Source: Euryodendron excelsum | Taxonomy: Eukaryota; Streptophyta; Magnoliopsida; Ericales; Pentaphylacaceae | Direction of reading: 5' to 3' | Assembly (NCBI GenBank): GCA_033060915.1 | Contig: CM065381.1 | Location: 4,520,501-4,584,500, forward strand | DNA: 64,000 bases | Part shown: positions 33,114 through 46,055 of the stretch, one piece after another | Position numbering within the stretch: position 1 is the first letter of the stretch | Layout of the letters: each line of letters begins with the position of its first letter | Notes under the pieces: generated by a model | Seen by the model: only the letters and a program-made list of their open reading frames with translations | The model's database searches: none | What the model was told of the DNA's origin: nothing | Translations under genes and position numbers: made by a program

Positions 33114-34299
33114 AAATTCAATATGTCAAGTTTAATAACTATAAATCGATCCAGACCAATTGCACTGTACTAACAAAACACATGTAAGGAACAACTACTG
33201 TCCTGAACTTTAGTTTCATCAAAGTCTTAAGGAATAGTAACTGTCCTATGATTAGTAACTATCCTTCAAATTTTCTCAAGGACAGAGCCAACTCGAATGG
33301 AAGCATATGAAGCACTTTCTGAGAGTCATGAACCTTCCAAAGTAAGTACTATCTTCCTCAAGAAAACCATGTATTATGAACAAGATTTTTACCTATACTT
33401 CCCCAACTTATTCCAGTAAATGTCAAATTGTCACTTGATCAACCAGTAGACAAAACATCTCTGCAACACCGACGTCTCACAAAGAAAGCCATCTTTCTAT
33501 ATAACAGGCATAGACTGAACTGAACTTTAACCCCTTTCACGTTCTTCATTGTATAATTCAACTAGTGCCAACTTTGGTAGCATAAAATGCGTACCCGTGT
33601 AGATGAGGTTTATTTAAATTTAGACTTAGCTATATTTTTCGCCAGCCATCCTCGTGTAAATGCACAAAAAAATTTAGACATACCATAATTAGGTCCAGTC
33701 ATAATCCTATAGAATCAACGCAATATAACACCTTGTGACATTCATAAATTTTGCATAGTGAATATTGCCCTTAGCTCTCATGCAATAGAACCAACCACAT
33801 TTTGGCAAGTCAATACTAGTTGAACCACTAGAAGGAACAAATTATATTGTAACTTCAAGCCTGCATTCTTTATTGAGAAAAGAAAAAAAAAACTGCAAAC
33901 AGAAAAAAATATAAAAACAGTTTCCAATCAAATTTCCATTAGAACCTGAAACCCGTTTGAATCTTAAACTGTATTCACAAAGCACATAAGCCAGTGATCA
34001 CAGATTCTTGCACCCTGATGCAGTTTTACATATAGCATTCCCAATCATTATTAGTTTCTAGAAAGGAAAAGTACACTATAACAATTTGTTCTTTCATTCT
34101 ATAATAATAGATCCCAACATAAAAAGATCACTTCATGCATAAGAAATTCACCAAATTTGATAAGTTAAGCTATAATCTCATACATAAACTTGTAGGGGTA
34201 GCACCACAAGGTTTTCTTAAGAGACTTCATCTATGATTTACCAGAATTTCAGAACTCCTACATCGCTAGGAGTTTTGCGCCTGGTTCTATATAGAACTC

Positions 34300-34330
<31 letters not shown>

Positions 34331-35639
34331 TTATATTCACATAGAGTTCTATTGAAGGCCAAAGACAAATGAAATGCTATGAAGATAGGTTAGCATTCTA
34401 TTGAAGGAAAAAAGAAAAAATGAAATCCTTTGAAGTAGGGTTAGGTTCAAATGTAGAGCTCTCAAAGATCTCATATCTCATAAGGATTCAAGATTGTCAC
34501 AGAATCCATGGCTATAGAACACGAAATCAAGGAATAAATGAATAACTAATTCATTGCTAACAGAGAACTATGAAGAGTCCTGTTCAAGTGACACCCATTT
34601 CATCACATGCAACCTTCCATTCCAACAATTTGAAAATCGAACAACAATCATATAGGAAGACAACAAAAAGCAATTCCTCATACGTCTTCAAATATACAAA
34701 GGTTCTTGAGAATCTTCATACCTCCAATCATTTGCATCAGCAACGCCATACTTCACTTCCTTGGAAGGTTTGGCAACTTTTCTTCCCTTGGAATGATTTA
34801 AGTATTAGACTTAAAGTCCTTCCAAAAAGTATATGAACCAAGGTCATCATAAAATTAGACTTCTGTGATTGTTGTGTAATATGTTTTTGTCTTCTGAAGA
34901 TACTGTCAGTACACAGGTACTGTCTTTGTAAATTTCCTTTTATCAATTTCTCTTACTTTTTCATCATCTATTTTACCTTTGTTTCCTTCTCCCACCCCCA
35001 CCCCGAAAAAACATATATATATATATACATACATACATACATACATACATACGAATTGTCTAAATCTACACAACTAATTTCCAGAGCACTACATTCTCCT
35101 ATAAGTCCCTAAAACATGAACAACTGGGCCTAGTGAAAGATAATTACACAGGCAACTATGTTGAACATATTGATCTTACTCTGGTAGAAAGTAGAGTCAA
35201 TGTCCTGAGAATGATGCTGCAAAGACTATATGACCATTCTAATCTTGAAATGTTAACTCAGTGGCTGTCACAGGTTACACACTGCTTCCAGTCTCAAAAG
35301 TTAAATCTCAATCCATCCTTTCTAATTCCTGCACAAAGTTTTTCTGAGAAGTTCTAGAGCCATGCACAATTGTCAAATCTACACGCCAAATTAAGCTCAC
35401 AACAGAAATTTGGGAAATACATGATACCTGCAAGTTAATAGAGAGACAATGATTTCAATAAGTTCTTCCTGGCGTACAATAAGAAATCCATCAACTAGGT
35501 TGGACCTTGTGCGTTCACCAGCTGAGTTTGCATGTCACAAAGCCATTGTGAATCCCAATGGTTATCCCGGTTTCAGATTCTAACATGAGTTTAACCTCAA
35601 CAATTCATTAAAATTATTTTAACCTTAATCTCTGTGTTC
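33114..35639. other. Intergenic, no supported gene
   Basis: Microsatellites (GT)n at 34301-34328 and (CATA)n near 35028-35051. A short repeated word CTATTGAAGG..AAA occurs at 34348 and 34400. No coding frame of note on either strand. Confidence 0.45.
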
Positions 35640-37345
35640 AATACCTGTTTCAGGCTAAAGCCAAGACAGAAGTTTTTAGTTCCTTATTTTTAGACCCACT
35701 TTGAAATGGTTATCAACGATTACGAGAAAAACCCTTACATGACTATGGTCTTTTGGTGATTGCGTATCCCTGGTTCCTAACATCCTAGAAAGAGGACAAA
35801 ACAAAGATCAGAGAATCAAGGATGCCATTTTTTAATAGCCAAACTACATCATTGAGGGAAAGAATGGTAAAAAGTCCATCTACTATTCGTTTTTTTTTTT
35901 CCCTCCTACCTTATTCATCCCCTTTTTCTTGCTTCTTGCACACTTCATTCCTTTTGAAGAATCTTCACTGAAGCTCACTTTGGCCCCACTGGTACTGCAG
36001 TAGCCAGCACTAACGCAAAAACCACCTTAAGAGGAAACCGCTATAACCATATGTATTAATGCAAGAGTTGCAATCAATAGTTCTGCACAATCATCGGCTA
36101 CAGCCTACATGGCATAATATCTCAATAAACCCAATTATTAAACGATATTCCTTTCGTATAAGGTTTAAGGGTGTATTCTACATGAGCGCAGAACTATCTC
36201 TCAATCTATATTGACTAACTTTCTTTTTCTTTTTAGTCAATACAAAATTTTAACAGAATAGGAAAAGTGTATTCAGAGTAACATGCAAGAAATGAACATT
36301 CAAAACTGTACTACTCATTAGAAGAAAGAATCACAATATATATATATATATATATAAATACAAAACTTGCAATTCACCCAAACTCTCAACACAAGCCAAC
36401 CCCAAAAAAATATAAGCCAAAGTTCCATTGTAGATAAAAGTGAAAGAATAGCATCCCATACGAGCTACAGTTGACCCAAAGGTTAATTTTTCACTGCCTT
36501 AACATTCATCTCTACGATGAGTACCTCTATGCCTGCCAGTCGAAGCCAAATTCTTTCCAAGGCAGGTTGAGTCTAATCCAAAATCCAGTTTCAGGCCTAA
36601 ACATAACCTTTTCCTCTCCTCACTTTTTGGCACACTTCCTAGGTCATCGATAATCCTCCAAAAAATCCTTAGATATTCTTAGTCTTTTGCCATTGCAAAC
36701 TCAGGTTCCAAGCATCTCCGAAAGAAGGCATCTTCTGTCATACAAAAGCAACAAAAGATCAAAGAACCAAGCACTTTGTTCATGGATGGCAAGGCTCCAT
36801 CATTGAGGAAGAGAATGGATGCATTATCAGCTATTTCTCCTCCTCCCATCTTCTTCATCCCCTTCTTCCTTTCTTCAACTTTAAACAGCTCAATTAGAGC
36901 TTCACTAGGTACTGCAGCAATCATCATAAGAGTAAAAACAACCTCAAAGAGGAAACCAACATTGTTAAATAATACATATTATCAGCGCAACCGTTGCATT
37001 GAATCTGCCTCCCACAACCACTAACTAGAAGGCATTATAGTGTCTTAACTCTTAAGGACCTAATTATTTTATGGAATTCAACTTGTATAATGCATTCCAT
37101 AATTCCTCAAGTCTCAGCTGTGCTCTAAACAATTAAATTGCAAATTTTCCATCTACTTGGTTAATTTTCACTCTCTTCCTAATCAATAGGAAACACCAAC
37201 AAGAAAGGAACAGAGAATCCATGCAACAAATGAGCATTCAAAACTATACTATTCATAAGAAAAACTATAATTACACAAGAAACAAAGCTTAAAAAAACAT
37301 TCAAAACTTACAAATCCACCTAACTCTCAATACAACCCCCATTGG
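35640..37345 (+). repeat. Direct tandem duplication of about 770 bp downstream of the ATL56-type gene
   Basis: Copy 1 is about 35640-36410 and copy 2 about 36580-37345. Shared landmarks in order: GTTTCAGG..TAAA, GGTTCC.A.CATC, AAAGATCA.AGAA.CAAG, ACATTCAAAACT.TACTA.TCAT, and AACTCTCAA.ACAA.CC. A (TA)n tract lies in copy 1 (36337-36355). Copies are well diverged. A short minus frame in copy 2 (36679-36927) is not conserved in copy 1 and is not called. Confidence 0.75.
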
Positions 37346-37393
37346 TTATACCTAATTCTTGACATTGCTATGCTAAATAAGCCATTGCCCCCC

Positions 37394-38011
37394 TCAAACC
37401 CCAACTGCCCACAAAAGCTTGCAATCATCGTCGCCCATCACCGAACCGGTGGCCCCCGAATTCAGCCGAACACGGGCTCGGCAGATGGGACAATTGGCCA
37501 CTTTGGTCAGCCATTTATCCACACAGCTCGCGTGAAACATGTGATGACATTCCGGGAGGCTACGGCACCACTCGCCTTCTTTGAAGCACTCCAAGCAAAC
37601 GGCGCAGTCCTTCCCCTGCATCCCAGGAAATTCGGCGGCGTACCTGAGCCTTGGGAGGAACATCTGGAGGTCCTCCGCCGAGTAGGCAGAGTCGGAGGAG
37701 TCAACGGGAAATTGGGTGTAGGTGGCGGCGGGTCGGCGGGGGCGGCGGCGTTGGAAGGCGCCGCTGGGGAGCAATAAGTGGAGAACGGCAACGGCAGCGA
37801 TGCCGAGGAAGAGGAAGAAGAGGGAGATGATGAGGACCATGATGATGGCCTTGAGGAGAAGAGATAGGAACTTTGTTTTGGGTTTTGGCCGTGGTGGCGG
37901 TGGTGGGTATTCGGTGGTGGTTGCGATTGATGGGTTGGGGTTGGAATTGGGATCGGGGTTGAAGATTCCATGGCGGCGGAGGTGGTCGTCTTCGTTGTCG
38001 CTGGCTGACAT
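37394..38011 (-). CDS. ATL56-like: RING-H2 E3 ubiquitin ligase, ATL56-type
   Basis: ATL proteins are membrane-anchored E3 ligases that pass ubiquitin from an E2 enzyme to substrates. This intact single-exon frame encodes 205 aa: an acidic/Pro-rich N-terminus (YPPPPPRPKPK at 35-45), one hydrophobic span at about 51-81, then a RING-H2 with ligands Cys136, Cys139, Cys155, His157, His160, Cys163, Cys174 and Cys177. Pro175 follows Cys174 as in ATL RING domains, and Trp167 is the E2-contact tryptophan. The GLD motif between span and RING is weak (MFLPRLRY). Length and the Pro-rich start before the span resemble Arabidopsis ATL56, but the exact orthologue is inference. A TATA box lies about 60 bases upstream, so the leader is short. 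Substrate unknown. Confidence 0.9.
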   Translation of the reverse strand: MSASDNEDDHLRRHGIFNPDPNSNPNPSIATTTEYPPPPPRPKPKTKFLSLLLKAIIMVLIISLFFLFLGIAAVAVLHLLLPSGAFQRRRPRRPAATYTQFPVDSSDSAYSAEDLQMFLPRLRYAAEFPGMQGKDCAVCLECFKEGEWCRSLPECHHMFHASCVDKWLTKVANCPICRARVRLNSGATGSVMGDDDCKLLWAVGV

Positions 38012-38070
38012 TACCCTGATTTGGATGATCTGAAAAATTGAATAATGGACCGTGAAGGACCAAAATTGAG

Positions 38071-38078
38071 TTATATAA
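38071..38078 (-). promoter_or_regulatory. TATA box of the ATL56-type gene
   Basis: TTATATAA reads the same on both strands and lies about 60 bases before the ATG at 38011, a fitting distance for a leader of some 30 bases. Confidence 0.55.
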
Positions 38079-38850
38079 GCGTTTACGAGAAATAGGTCTA
38101 TATGCCTACATATGTATATAGAGGGGGGAGGGAGGGATTTGCAGATATTCTAGAGAGAGAAGAAGGCGGATTTTGAAAGAGAGAAGGACGGGAGGGATGG
38201 GGGATCTTGAATTCTGGACCGTAGGTTTGCGGTTTGGTGCTTTGGATAGACTCTCAGACTGAAACAACCTTTATGCTGCACATAGTTTTCCAAACCTAAA
38301 AACAAAATACCAAAACAAATAAAAAAAACAAATCTAATATTTAAAACAAGAGAACAGTTACCATTAGCGGGACTGAGCCCTGATGCTCAGTCGCTAGTGG
38401 CATTTTTCTTAAAATAATTTATATGTATTAAGACTTTTTCAAATAGGTAGGACATATTACAGCGACCTTTCTTTAAATACTTCACAATAACAGATGGTAC
38501 GTCTGAGATTCAAAAAATAACATTCGCCAGCCTTTAGATTTATTTTTTGATTGCAAATTCCCCCTTCATCAAACTATCGTTGCTAACAGTGAAAGAAAAA
38601 CATGCGTGCTAATATCACCATAATAATATTTTGGAATATCAATTTTATCCTTTTAGTAAAACATCATATAAATTGCAAGATACATAAATTTTTACACCTT
38701 CAAATCATATGCTGCCACCTCATAAGCCCATTACACCAACATCACACCTAATCATAACCCACCCACATCTCGCCTCTCAAACCTTACCTCTCTTCACCCT
38801 CGCCACACCAAATCAGGTTTCCTCCTCCTTCGACCACTGCTTTTCATCAT
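38079..38850. other. Promoter-side flank and spacer to the hAT element
   Basis: Contains a hairpin at 38361-38400. The last 150 bases before the hAT element are C/T-rich. The same style continues after the element, so this was one region before insertion. Confidence 0.5.
38361..38400. repeat. Hairpin CCATTAGCGGGACTGAGC / GCTCAGTCGCTAGTGG
   Basis: The two arms pair over 15-16 bases with a 6-base loop (CCTGAT). The core GACTGAGC/GCTCAGTC is perfect. Function unknown. Confidence 0.8.
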
Positions 38851-39202
38851 CAGGGCCGGCTCTATAGGTAGGCAATTAAGGCAACCGTCTAAGGCGTCCA
38901 AAATTTTAGGACCCCAATTTTTTAAAACATGTATATTATATATATAATATAAAATAATTATTGTATATTTTTTTTTGTAAAAATCTAGATGAGGAGGGAA
39001 AAAAGGCCTAAAATAAAAATAATTAATTAATTAACTTTAAAAACTATCTAGTAAAAATAAATTTTAAAAACTAATTTAATGCAAAACTAAATTCTTATCT
39101 GATTATTACCTTTCCAAGATAAGGTAGATGAAAGGTTTCAATCCTAAACAGCTCTTTCTCTATGTAAAACAGTTTAAGAGTTATAATCCTATCAAACTCT
39201 CA

Positions 39203-39234
<32 letters not shown>

Positions 39235-42192
39235 ACCGTCTCTCTATTCTTTCTCTCTTGCAACCCTGAAGAATCAATTTCATGCTCATCAAGTATAATA
39301 TTTGTGGATTAGTATTGAGGTAATTTTTTTGTTATGTATTTTATTTTTTGTTTAGTATCTTTCTCTATTTTATTTCATTATTGTTATTAGCAAAAATGTA
39401 CTAATCCAGTTATCATCTATTGATTGTCTTCTTGTAGAAGTTATATCAAACTCAAGCTCTCATCTTTGTCTACAATTTTTATTGTCAACGGTGATAAATC
39501 AGGTTCTATTGTTCTGTACTTCCAATACTGTTTAAATTATAATATTGTTTTTTTTTTTTGTGATAAAGAGTTTGTTTTGTACTATAACTTGTAAATATTT
39601 CTACTAGAAAATATGAATCTGAATACACAAAACTTCAAAAAAAAAAAAGAATAGAAAATTTAATTCAATCTCAAAAAGGAGCTCTGGATAGATTTGTTAC
39701 TAACAATAACCAAAATATAACAAAAGATTTAGGTAAAAATTCCCTAAATGAATAGATAATTGATCCTAAAGAGCTAGAAGATAATGAAATTATTAACATA
39801 AAATATAATAATAATAAAACAGATATTGTTGAAGAAAGCAACGAAAATTTGGAAGAACATCAAAATATAAATGAAAATAAATTAAATAATGATCATGTTG
39901 CTCCAAATATTTATGATCCAAGTCAATGGACTAATATTGATACAAAATTAAGGGATCTATTAATAGAAAAAGGTCCAATCAGATATAATGATATAAATTT
40001 TCCTAAAGATGAACTATCTAGACATTTCTCTAATATATATTATACACGAAAATTATCAAATGGAGAGAAGTATGATAGAAAATGGCTTGTGTATTCAAAA
40101 GATTTGGATAAAGTATTTTGTTTTTGTTGTAAATTATTTAGTTCAAATTCCAGTACAAGTCAATCAGCTAACGAAGGAACCAAAGATTGGAAAAATCTTA
40201 GTATGAAGCTTAAGAGTCATGAAACAACTAATGAACATAGTACTAATATGAATAATTGGGTTGATTTGGAAATAAGATTATTAAAAAATAAAACATTTGA
40301 TAAAGATATCCAAGAACAGATTAATAGAGAAAAAGATCATTGGAAAAAAGTGTTATTAAGAATTATTGTTGTAGTAAAGAATCTTGGTAAAAATAATTTG
40401 GCATTTCGAGGAACCAATGAAAAGATTTATCAAGAAAATAATGTAAATTTTTTAAGTTTAATTGAAATGATTGGAGAATTTGATCCAGTAATGCAAGAAC
40501 ATATTAGACGTATACAACATGATGGACTTCATAATCATTATCTTGGACATAATATACAAAATGAATTGATAAACTTATTAGCAAACGAAATTAAAAGTAA
40601 AATTATAAAAACAATTAAAGAAGCAAATACTATTCAATTATACTTGATTGTACTCCAGATACAAGTCATCAAGAACAAATGTCTCTTATACTACGATGCG
40701 TTAATGTTTCAACAAGTCCAATAAAAATAGAAGAATATTTTATAGAATTTTTAAAAGTAAATGATACCACAGGGAAGGGACTTTTTAATACAATTATAGA
40801 TGCATTAAAAAATCTTGAACTTGATCTTAATGATGCACGTGGACAAGGATATGATAATGGATCTAATATGAAAGGAAAACACCAAGGAGTACAGAAAAGA
40901 GTACTTGATATAAATCCTAAAGCATTTTACACACCATGTGGTTGTCATAATCTAAATTTAGTCCTTTGTGATATGGTTAATTCTTGTCCTAAAGCTATAT
41001 CTTTTTTTGGAGTGGTACAACGTATATATTCATTATTTTCTTCTTCTACAAAGCGTTGAAAAATTTTACAAGATAATATCCCAAGTTTAACTCTTAAATC
41101 CTTATCCCAAACACGTTGGGAGAGTCATGTTGAAAGTGTCAAAGCAATAAAATTCCAAACTCCTCAAATAAGAAATGCTTTGTTACAGTTAGCCAAAACA
41201 AGTGATGATCCTAAAATAAAAAGTAAAGCTAATTGTTTGGCAACATATGAACTAGAAAATTTTGAGTTTTTATTAGGTATGACTATTTGGTATGATATAT
41301 TATTTGCTGTAAAATCTGTTAGTAAATATTTACAATCAAAAGACATGCGTATTGATGTTGCAATAGACCAATTAAAAGGTCTTATTTCATTTTTTAAGAA
41401 ATATAGAGAAAATGGATTTACATCTGTTATGATTTCATCAAAAGAAATTGCTACTCAAATGGAAATAGAACCTGTATTTCGTGAAAAACGTATTATTCGT
41501 AGGAAAAAATAATTTGGCGAAAATATTAATGACAAAACAACACAATCTGTTGAAGAATCTTTTAGGATTGAATATTTTTTATACATAGTAGATTAGGCGC
41601 TTTCTTCAATTCAAAGTAGGTTTGAACAATTTCAAATATATGACAATATTTTTTATTTTTTGTTTAATTTTAAGAAATTAAAAGTACTAGAGGATGATAG
41701 TTTGAAAAAATATTGTCTTAATCTTGAATGTAACCTAAAACATGACATTTTTTCTGATATTGATGGTTTAGATTTATTTTCGGAATTGAAAGTTTTAAAA
41801 GAAATTTTACAAATAGAAGAAAGCACACCAATTGACCTATTAAATTATATAAAAAGTTTAGATTCTTTTCCGAATGCATGTATTGCTTATAGGATATTAT
41901 TGACTATACCAGTAACAGTTGCTTCTACAGAAAGAAGTTTTTCAAAGTTAAAATTGATAAAGTCCTATTTAAGATCGACTATGTCACAAGAAAGATTAAC
42001 TGGATTAGCAATACTATCAATTGAAAAGAATATGTTAATAAATCTCGAATATAAAAATTTAATTAATAAATTTGCATCTCAAAAGGTAAGAAAAATAAAT
42101 TTTAAGTAATAATTTATTGATGATATTAAAAATTTGAAAGGCCTCATTTAAATGATTCGCCTTAGACCCCTGATGGTGTTGAGCGGGCCCTG
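38851..42192 (+). mobile_element. Structurally complete hAT transposon (ZMYM1/TTF-type lineage)
   Basis: 3342 bp with terminal inverted repeats CAGGGCCGGCTC (left) and CAGGGCCCGCTC (complement of the right end), flanked by a perfect 8-bp target duplication TTCATCAT at 38843-38850 and 42193-42200. It encodes a hAT transposase relic. A (CT)n tract lies at about 39204-39230 in the leader. The transposase is dead, so the copy is immobile on its own. Confidence 0.95.
39608..42109 (+). pseudogene. hAT transposase remnant (TTF-type zinc finger, DUF4371-like, hAT C-terminal dimerisation)
   Basis: Cuts and re-joins hAT ends when functional. The frame opens after an AG (39607), so an upstream exon is likely. 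Order: KYESEYTKLQKKKRIENL; a TTF/zinc-finger-like segment with CFCCKLFS near 40120; the catalytic-core stretch with LDCTPD and [19 protein letters not shown] (40680-40890); [12 protein letters not shown]; and the C-terminal dimerisation motif TIPVTVASTERSFSKLKLIK (about 41900-41960). Breaks: stop TAG 39753-39755, a 1-base deletion near 40626, TGA 41057-41059, TAA 41510-41512 and TAG 41594-41596. Several stops sit where C-to-T or G-to-A change of a Trp or Gln codon is the simple explanation. Confidence 0.9.
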
Positions 42193-43983
42193 TTCATCAT
42201 CATCCTCCTCCTCCTCCCTCCACCATCGCCCTCTCCTTCCTACCCGTACCACCCCACCGTCATCACCACCACCACCTTGCAACACCGATTCTCTCTTCGA
42301 AAACCAAAAACCCCAAAAAGTTTTAAAATCTCACAATCCAAGCAATGGTTTTTGTTCTAATCAAAGCAACAACAAGAAGTTTTAGTAATTTATGGTGGTC
42401 AAAATCAATGAATGAGAGGAACACAGATTGGGGGTATTGATGGTGGTGACGAGTGTGCCCTGTTATATGGCAACCGGCGGCGAGTGGGGTGCTACGTTAT
42501 GGTGGCGAGACCCAATGATATCAAACAGTATTAAGGGGCAGAGACTATAAACCACATAGGTATATATAAACATATCTCTGCACATATAACATATACTAGA
42601 ATGGTGTCCCACTTTGTGGAATTAGTTTGAGTAAGTGGGAGAAGAAAAATAGAAAATAATTAGTGGATAATTACAAAATTTAAATTAATATTTTATTCTT
42701 TTATTCTTTGAGTTAAATAAATTATGCACAATATTAGTAATATATATATATATATATTTTTTTAATAACTTTTTGGTCTGCATCTAAAAGTGATTCTTTT
42801 TTTAATTTGAAGTTTCACCAACTTCATAGTATAGATATACATAAACATATGTAAGTTTAGAAAATAATAAAGGTCCATTCAAAGGTTGTGCGCAAAATGG
42901 TTATGGTTTTTGTGGATTCTGGCCACGGGGTTTTGAATGGTGGTGATAGATTAATAATGGGTTTGTTGTTGTGCTTGGTTTGTAAAGAGAGACAAAATGA
43001 GTGAGGAGATGGGCCTTGACTGTGAAGAAGGAAAAAGAACCGAGGGTGATGGAAGAGGGTAAAGGAGAAAGAAAGGTAGAGAGAGGGAAAGAGGAAATGG
43101 GTTTATCCCTGGTGGGTTCGGCGGTGGCGCATACTGAGAGAAAATGACAAGGGGAGAGAGATTAATAAGGGATTTCAGTAAGAAAGGGATTTTTAAGAGA
43201 ATGAAAAGAATTGAGGTTCGGCAGTTTCGGCCATAATGAGAAGGATTGAGGTTTGGCCAAGGTGGTTTCATTCGTGGCATCTAGTGAGAGAAAGGTGAGA
43301 GGGTTGCCACGCTGAACTGTGTTTGGACTTTTATTTCTTAGAATTTGTCACGATCCAAGGTCCACGTTGTATAATATTGTTCGCTTTGAACTTTGATTTG
43401 TACGATTTTAAAATGCATTGTTTAAAAAAAATTACAAGTATCTATAAATATAATACTTTTTCTTTTCTTTTTTAGGCAGTGTGGGATCGCAGCACAATTT
43501 GTTGGAGCTAGCCTCTCACTGTCATAACTTGCCAAAATCTTGTTCCTGCCTACGTGTAGTCACCCGGGTCTTACAGAATTTTTGCAAATAAAATTTGTAC
43601 AATCAATTGAAGGATAAGAAGATAATATGTCACTCTCTATTAATGCCGTGTGGGGAATAAGTCTGACAGGGAAGTGTCATTTCAAAATCTTAAGGGTGCT
43701 ATGTGTTATTATTAAATACTTTGAGGGATGTCATTATAATTTGTCCAAATAAGTATTGCATGGATGGGTGACACTTACCTCTCTTGAGGTTTTCTTAAAA
43801 TGCAAAATAGCACACAACTTCTTAAAGATTACAGGGTGCTCTAGTACCAGACCATGTTATCTGTTTTCTGTGAAATAACTATGATGCCCTCAACCTTCTT
43901 ATGCTTATTTAGTTGGATGAGCTAATGATATTAGGTGTGTGGGTTTTGTTAGGGTCTTTATAGTTACGTTTCTGGATACAAGC
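42193..43983. other. Intergenic, no supported gene
   Basis: Starts with the right target duplication of the hAT element and a C/T-rich stretch. TA tract at 42742-42757. Purine-rich 42960-43300. No coding frame of note. Confidence 0.45.
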
Positions 43984-44435
43984 TGTTATAAACTTGGTGC
44001 ATAGTGGATTTTCACCACTCACCATGCATAAATATAAGATGGTTTCTACCAACTTTTTATTTATGTGATGGATAACACACAAATTCATTATCGCAATTGT
44101 ATGTGGCTCTTCTCTTCTATATAAAGAGACATAAGTGAGAGCACAAAATGTAGGGAAAAAAAAGTGCAAAAAGAGAGAGAAAAAGAAGAAAAAAGGGAGA
44201 GGAGAGGAAGAAGTGAGAAGATAGACCGAGCAAAGGCTCTGGACAAATATTGAGAGGATAGCTGTATTTATATTTTCTCTTATGTAATGAAATTTTGAGT
44301 GATCAAGAATATCTATTCTTAATAGTTCCAGAAGAACTAATCTAATAATTATTTAACAATTTCATAATAACTAATTTTATTATATTTTGTGTTTGATTAT
44401 TTTGTTTATTTTTTAATTTTTTTAATTTTATAATA
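43984..44435 (+). repeat. Left LTR of the non-autonomous element
   Basis: Starts TGTTATAAACTTGGTGCA; a TATA-like TCTATATAAAG lies near 44116-44126. The LTR ends near TTATAATA, one change from the TTATAACA of the right LTR. Confidence 0.85.
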
Positions 44436-45333
44436 TGTTATTAGTACGAATCTCTAAATATTTGTGATAAATTTTTTATTTATCATTCTTGTCTTTTGTC
44501 TTTTGTCTTTTGGTTGATATTACTATCAGTTTGACAAAATATTTATTTATTGTGTTCTAGACTTAACTTAGTGCTTCAAACAATTACATCAGTTGTATGG
44601 CCAGACTGACAACTGTGCTTATATAGACGCCACAATGCCACTATTTTGACTATGAGGGTTGGACGGTACTTCTCTTGGTTATTTCTCCTCCACACCAATA
44701 TTTTCATAGGTGAAATTTCTGTAGTTACTAGATAGTTGTTTCGTGTATTTGAAGATGTCTCCCGAAAGAACCAATTGAAGTCCAGAGGCTATATTGGGCT
44801 CTTTGAGCCCAATTAAATGACCCTAATGGATAATTAGTTTTCATATTGGAGAAGAACTGGTGGAAACTTCCTCTCCTTGTCCCAGCAATCAAGATGCATA
44901 GGATTTGAAGGATCTACTTAGGAGGTAATAGGAGGTAATGAAATAGTTTGTACTTTGCACTGGTGAAGTATGTGCACTTGTTTGAATCATTGCAAATATC
45001 TCATGTATATAGTTTCATGTATTTATTATTAATTGGTTCCAGTGATGCTTAATCATCTTGTTTCATTTATATCGTTTTAAATTACGATATTATGTATTTA
45101 TTTGGAACATTTATTCCAAGATTAAATTACAATATTATGTATTTATTTGGAACCCTTATTCCAAAATTCATCCGAAAGTAATGAATTTGAAAAATACATG
45201 AAATCAAGCATCCCTGAAGGATGCTTATTATGGTCGGCACGCTGACTATTTTAGTTTATTGTTGTGTTATCATTGAAGTTTTGTAAAAAGTAAAATACGA
45301 ATGCTAGAAAATCGTAATCCTTTCAAAAGCTTA

Positions 45334-45453
45334 TTATGATTAAATGCACTTGAAGTTGTAAGATTATCAGTAAATGTGCTTAGAGTTACAAGATTATGAT
45401 TGAATGCACTTAAAGTTACAAGGCTATGATTTAGTGCACCTAGAGCTGCAATA
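45334..45453 (+). repeat. Four tandem 30-bp units
   Basis: Inside the LTR element, four diverged copies of TTATGATTAAATGCACTT.. followed by ..GAAGTTGTAAGA. A period of 30 equals ten codons, but stops occur in all three plus frames I looked at. Confidence 0.85.
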
Positions 45454-46055
45454 ATTTATAAGTGGTGATGAGTATAATTTTTATTATTCAAATCAGTCAA
45501 CAATGAAAATGATGTGGAGGAAATTTTTCTTATGAAAATATAATAGAAAAATATATTTACATTTTATATCTCTAACATGCTCCAGCAGTAGCAATATCGA
45601 GAGTGTTAATTTAAAAAAATATTTCAGAATAATATTTTAATGACACATCATGTAAATATAATAAATGATAAGGGTAAATAATTAAATGAATTAGTTACTA
45701 TTTATGTATACTATTTACGTTACTATTTACATTATTATTTATGGATCTCACGCTAGTTTGATTTTATCTCTCATTATCTTCTTACTTTTTCATTAGTGTG
45801 ATATCATTTTTTTTAAACGAATACTATAAATTTTTTACTAGACGTATTCATGAGGGGAGTCATGTACTGTACTCTTTTTTCTTTGCCAATAATTTTTCTT
45901 AACAAGATTTTAACGAAACAATTTTAATGCACCCACATCATTCAATCTTACATAAGAATAGTATACTCTTTTTTCTTGGCTAAGGATTTTGCCCACAGAA
46001 TTTTTCTTAGCAAAATTTTAATGAAGCATATGTGTGGTGGTCATACAAGGAGGAG

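Noticed and set aside
36679..36927. 82-codon minus-strand frame as a last exon of a gene
   Set aside because: The parallel copy of the duplication at 35700-35990 does not keep the frame, and no upstream exon is recognised.
45334..45453. CRISPR-like regular array
   Set aside because: The 30-bp units are directly adjacent without spacers and lie inside a plant LTR element.
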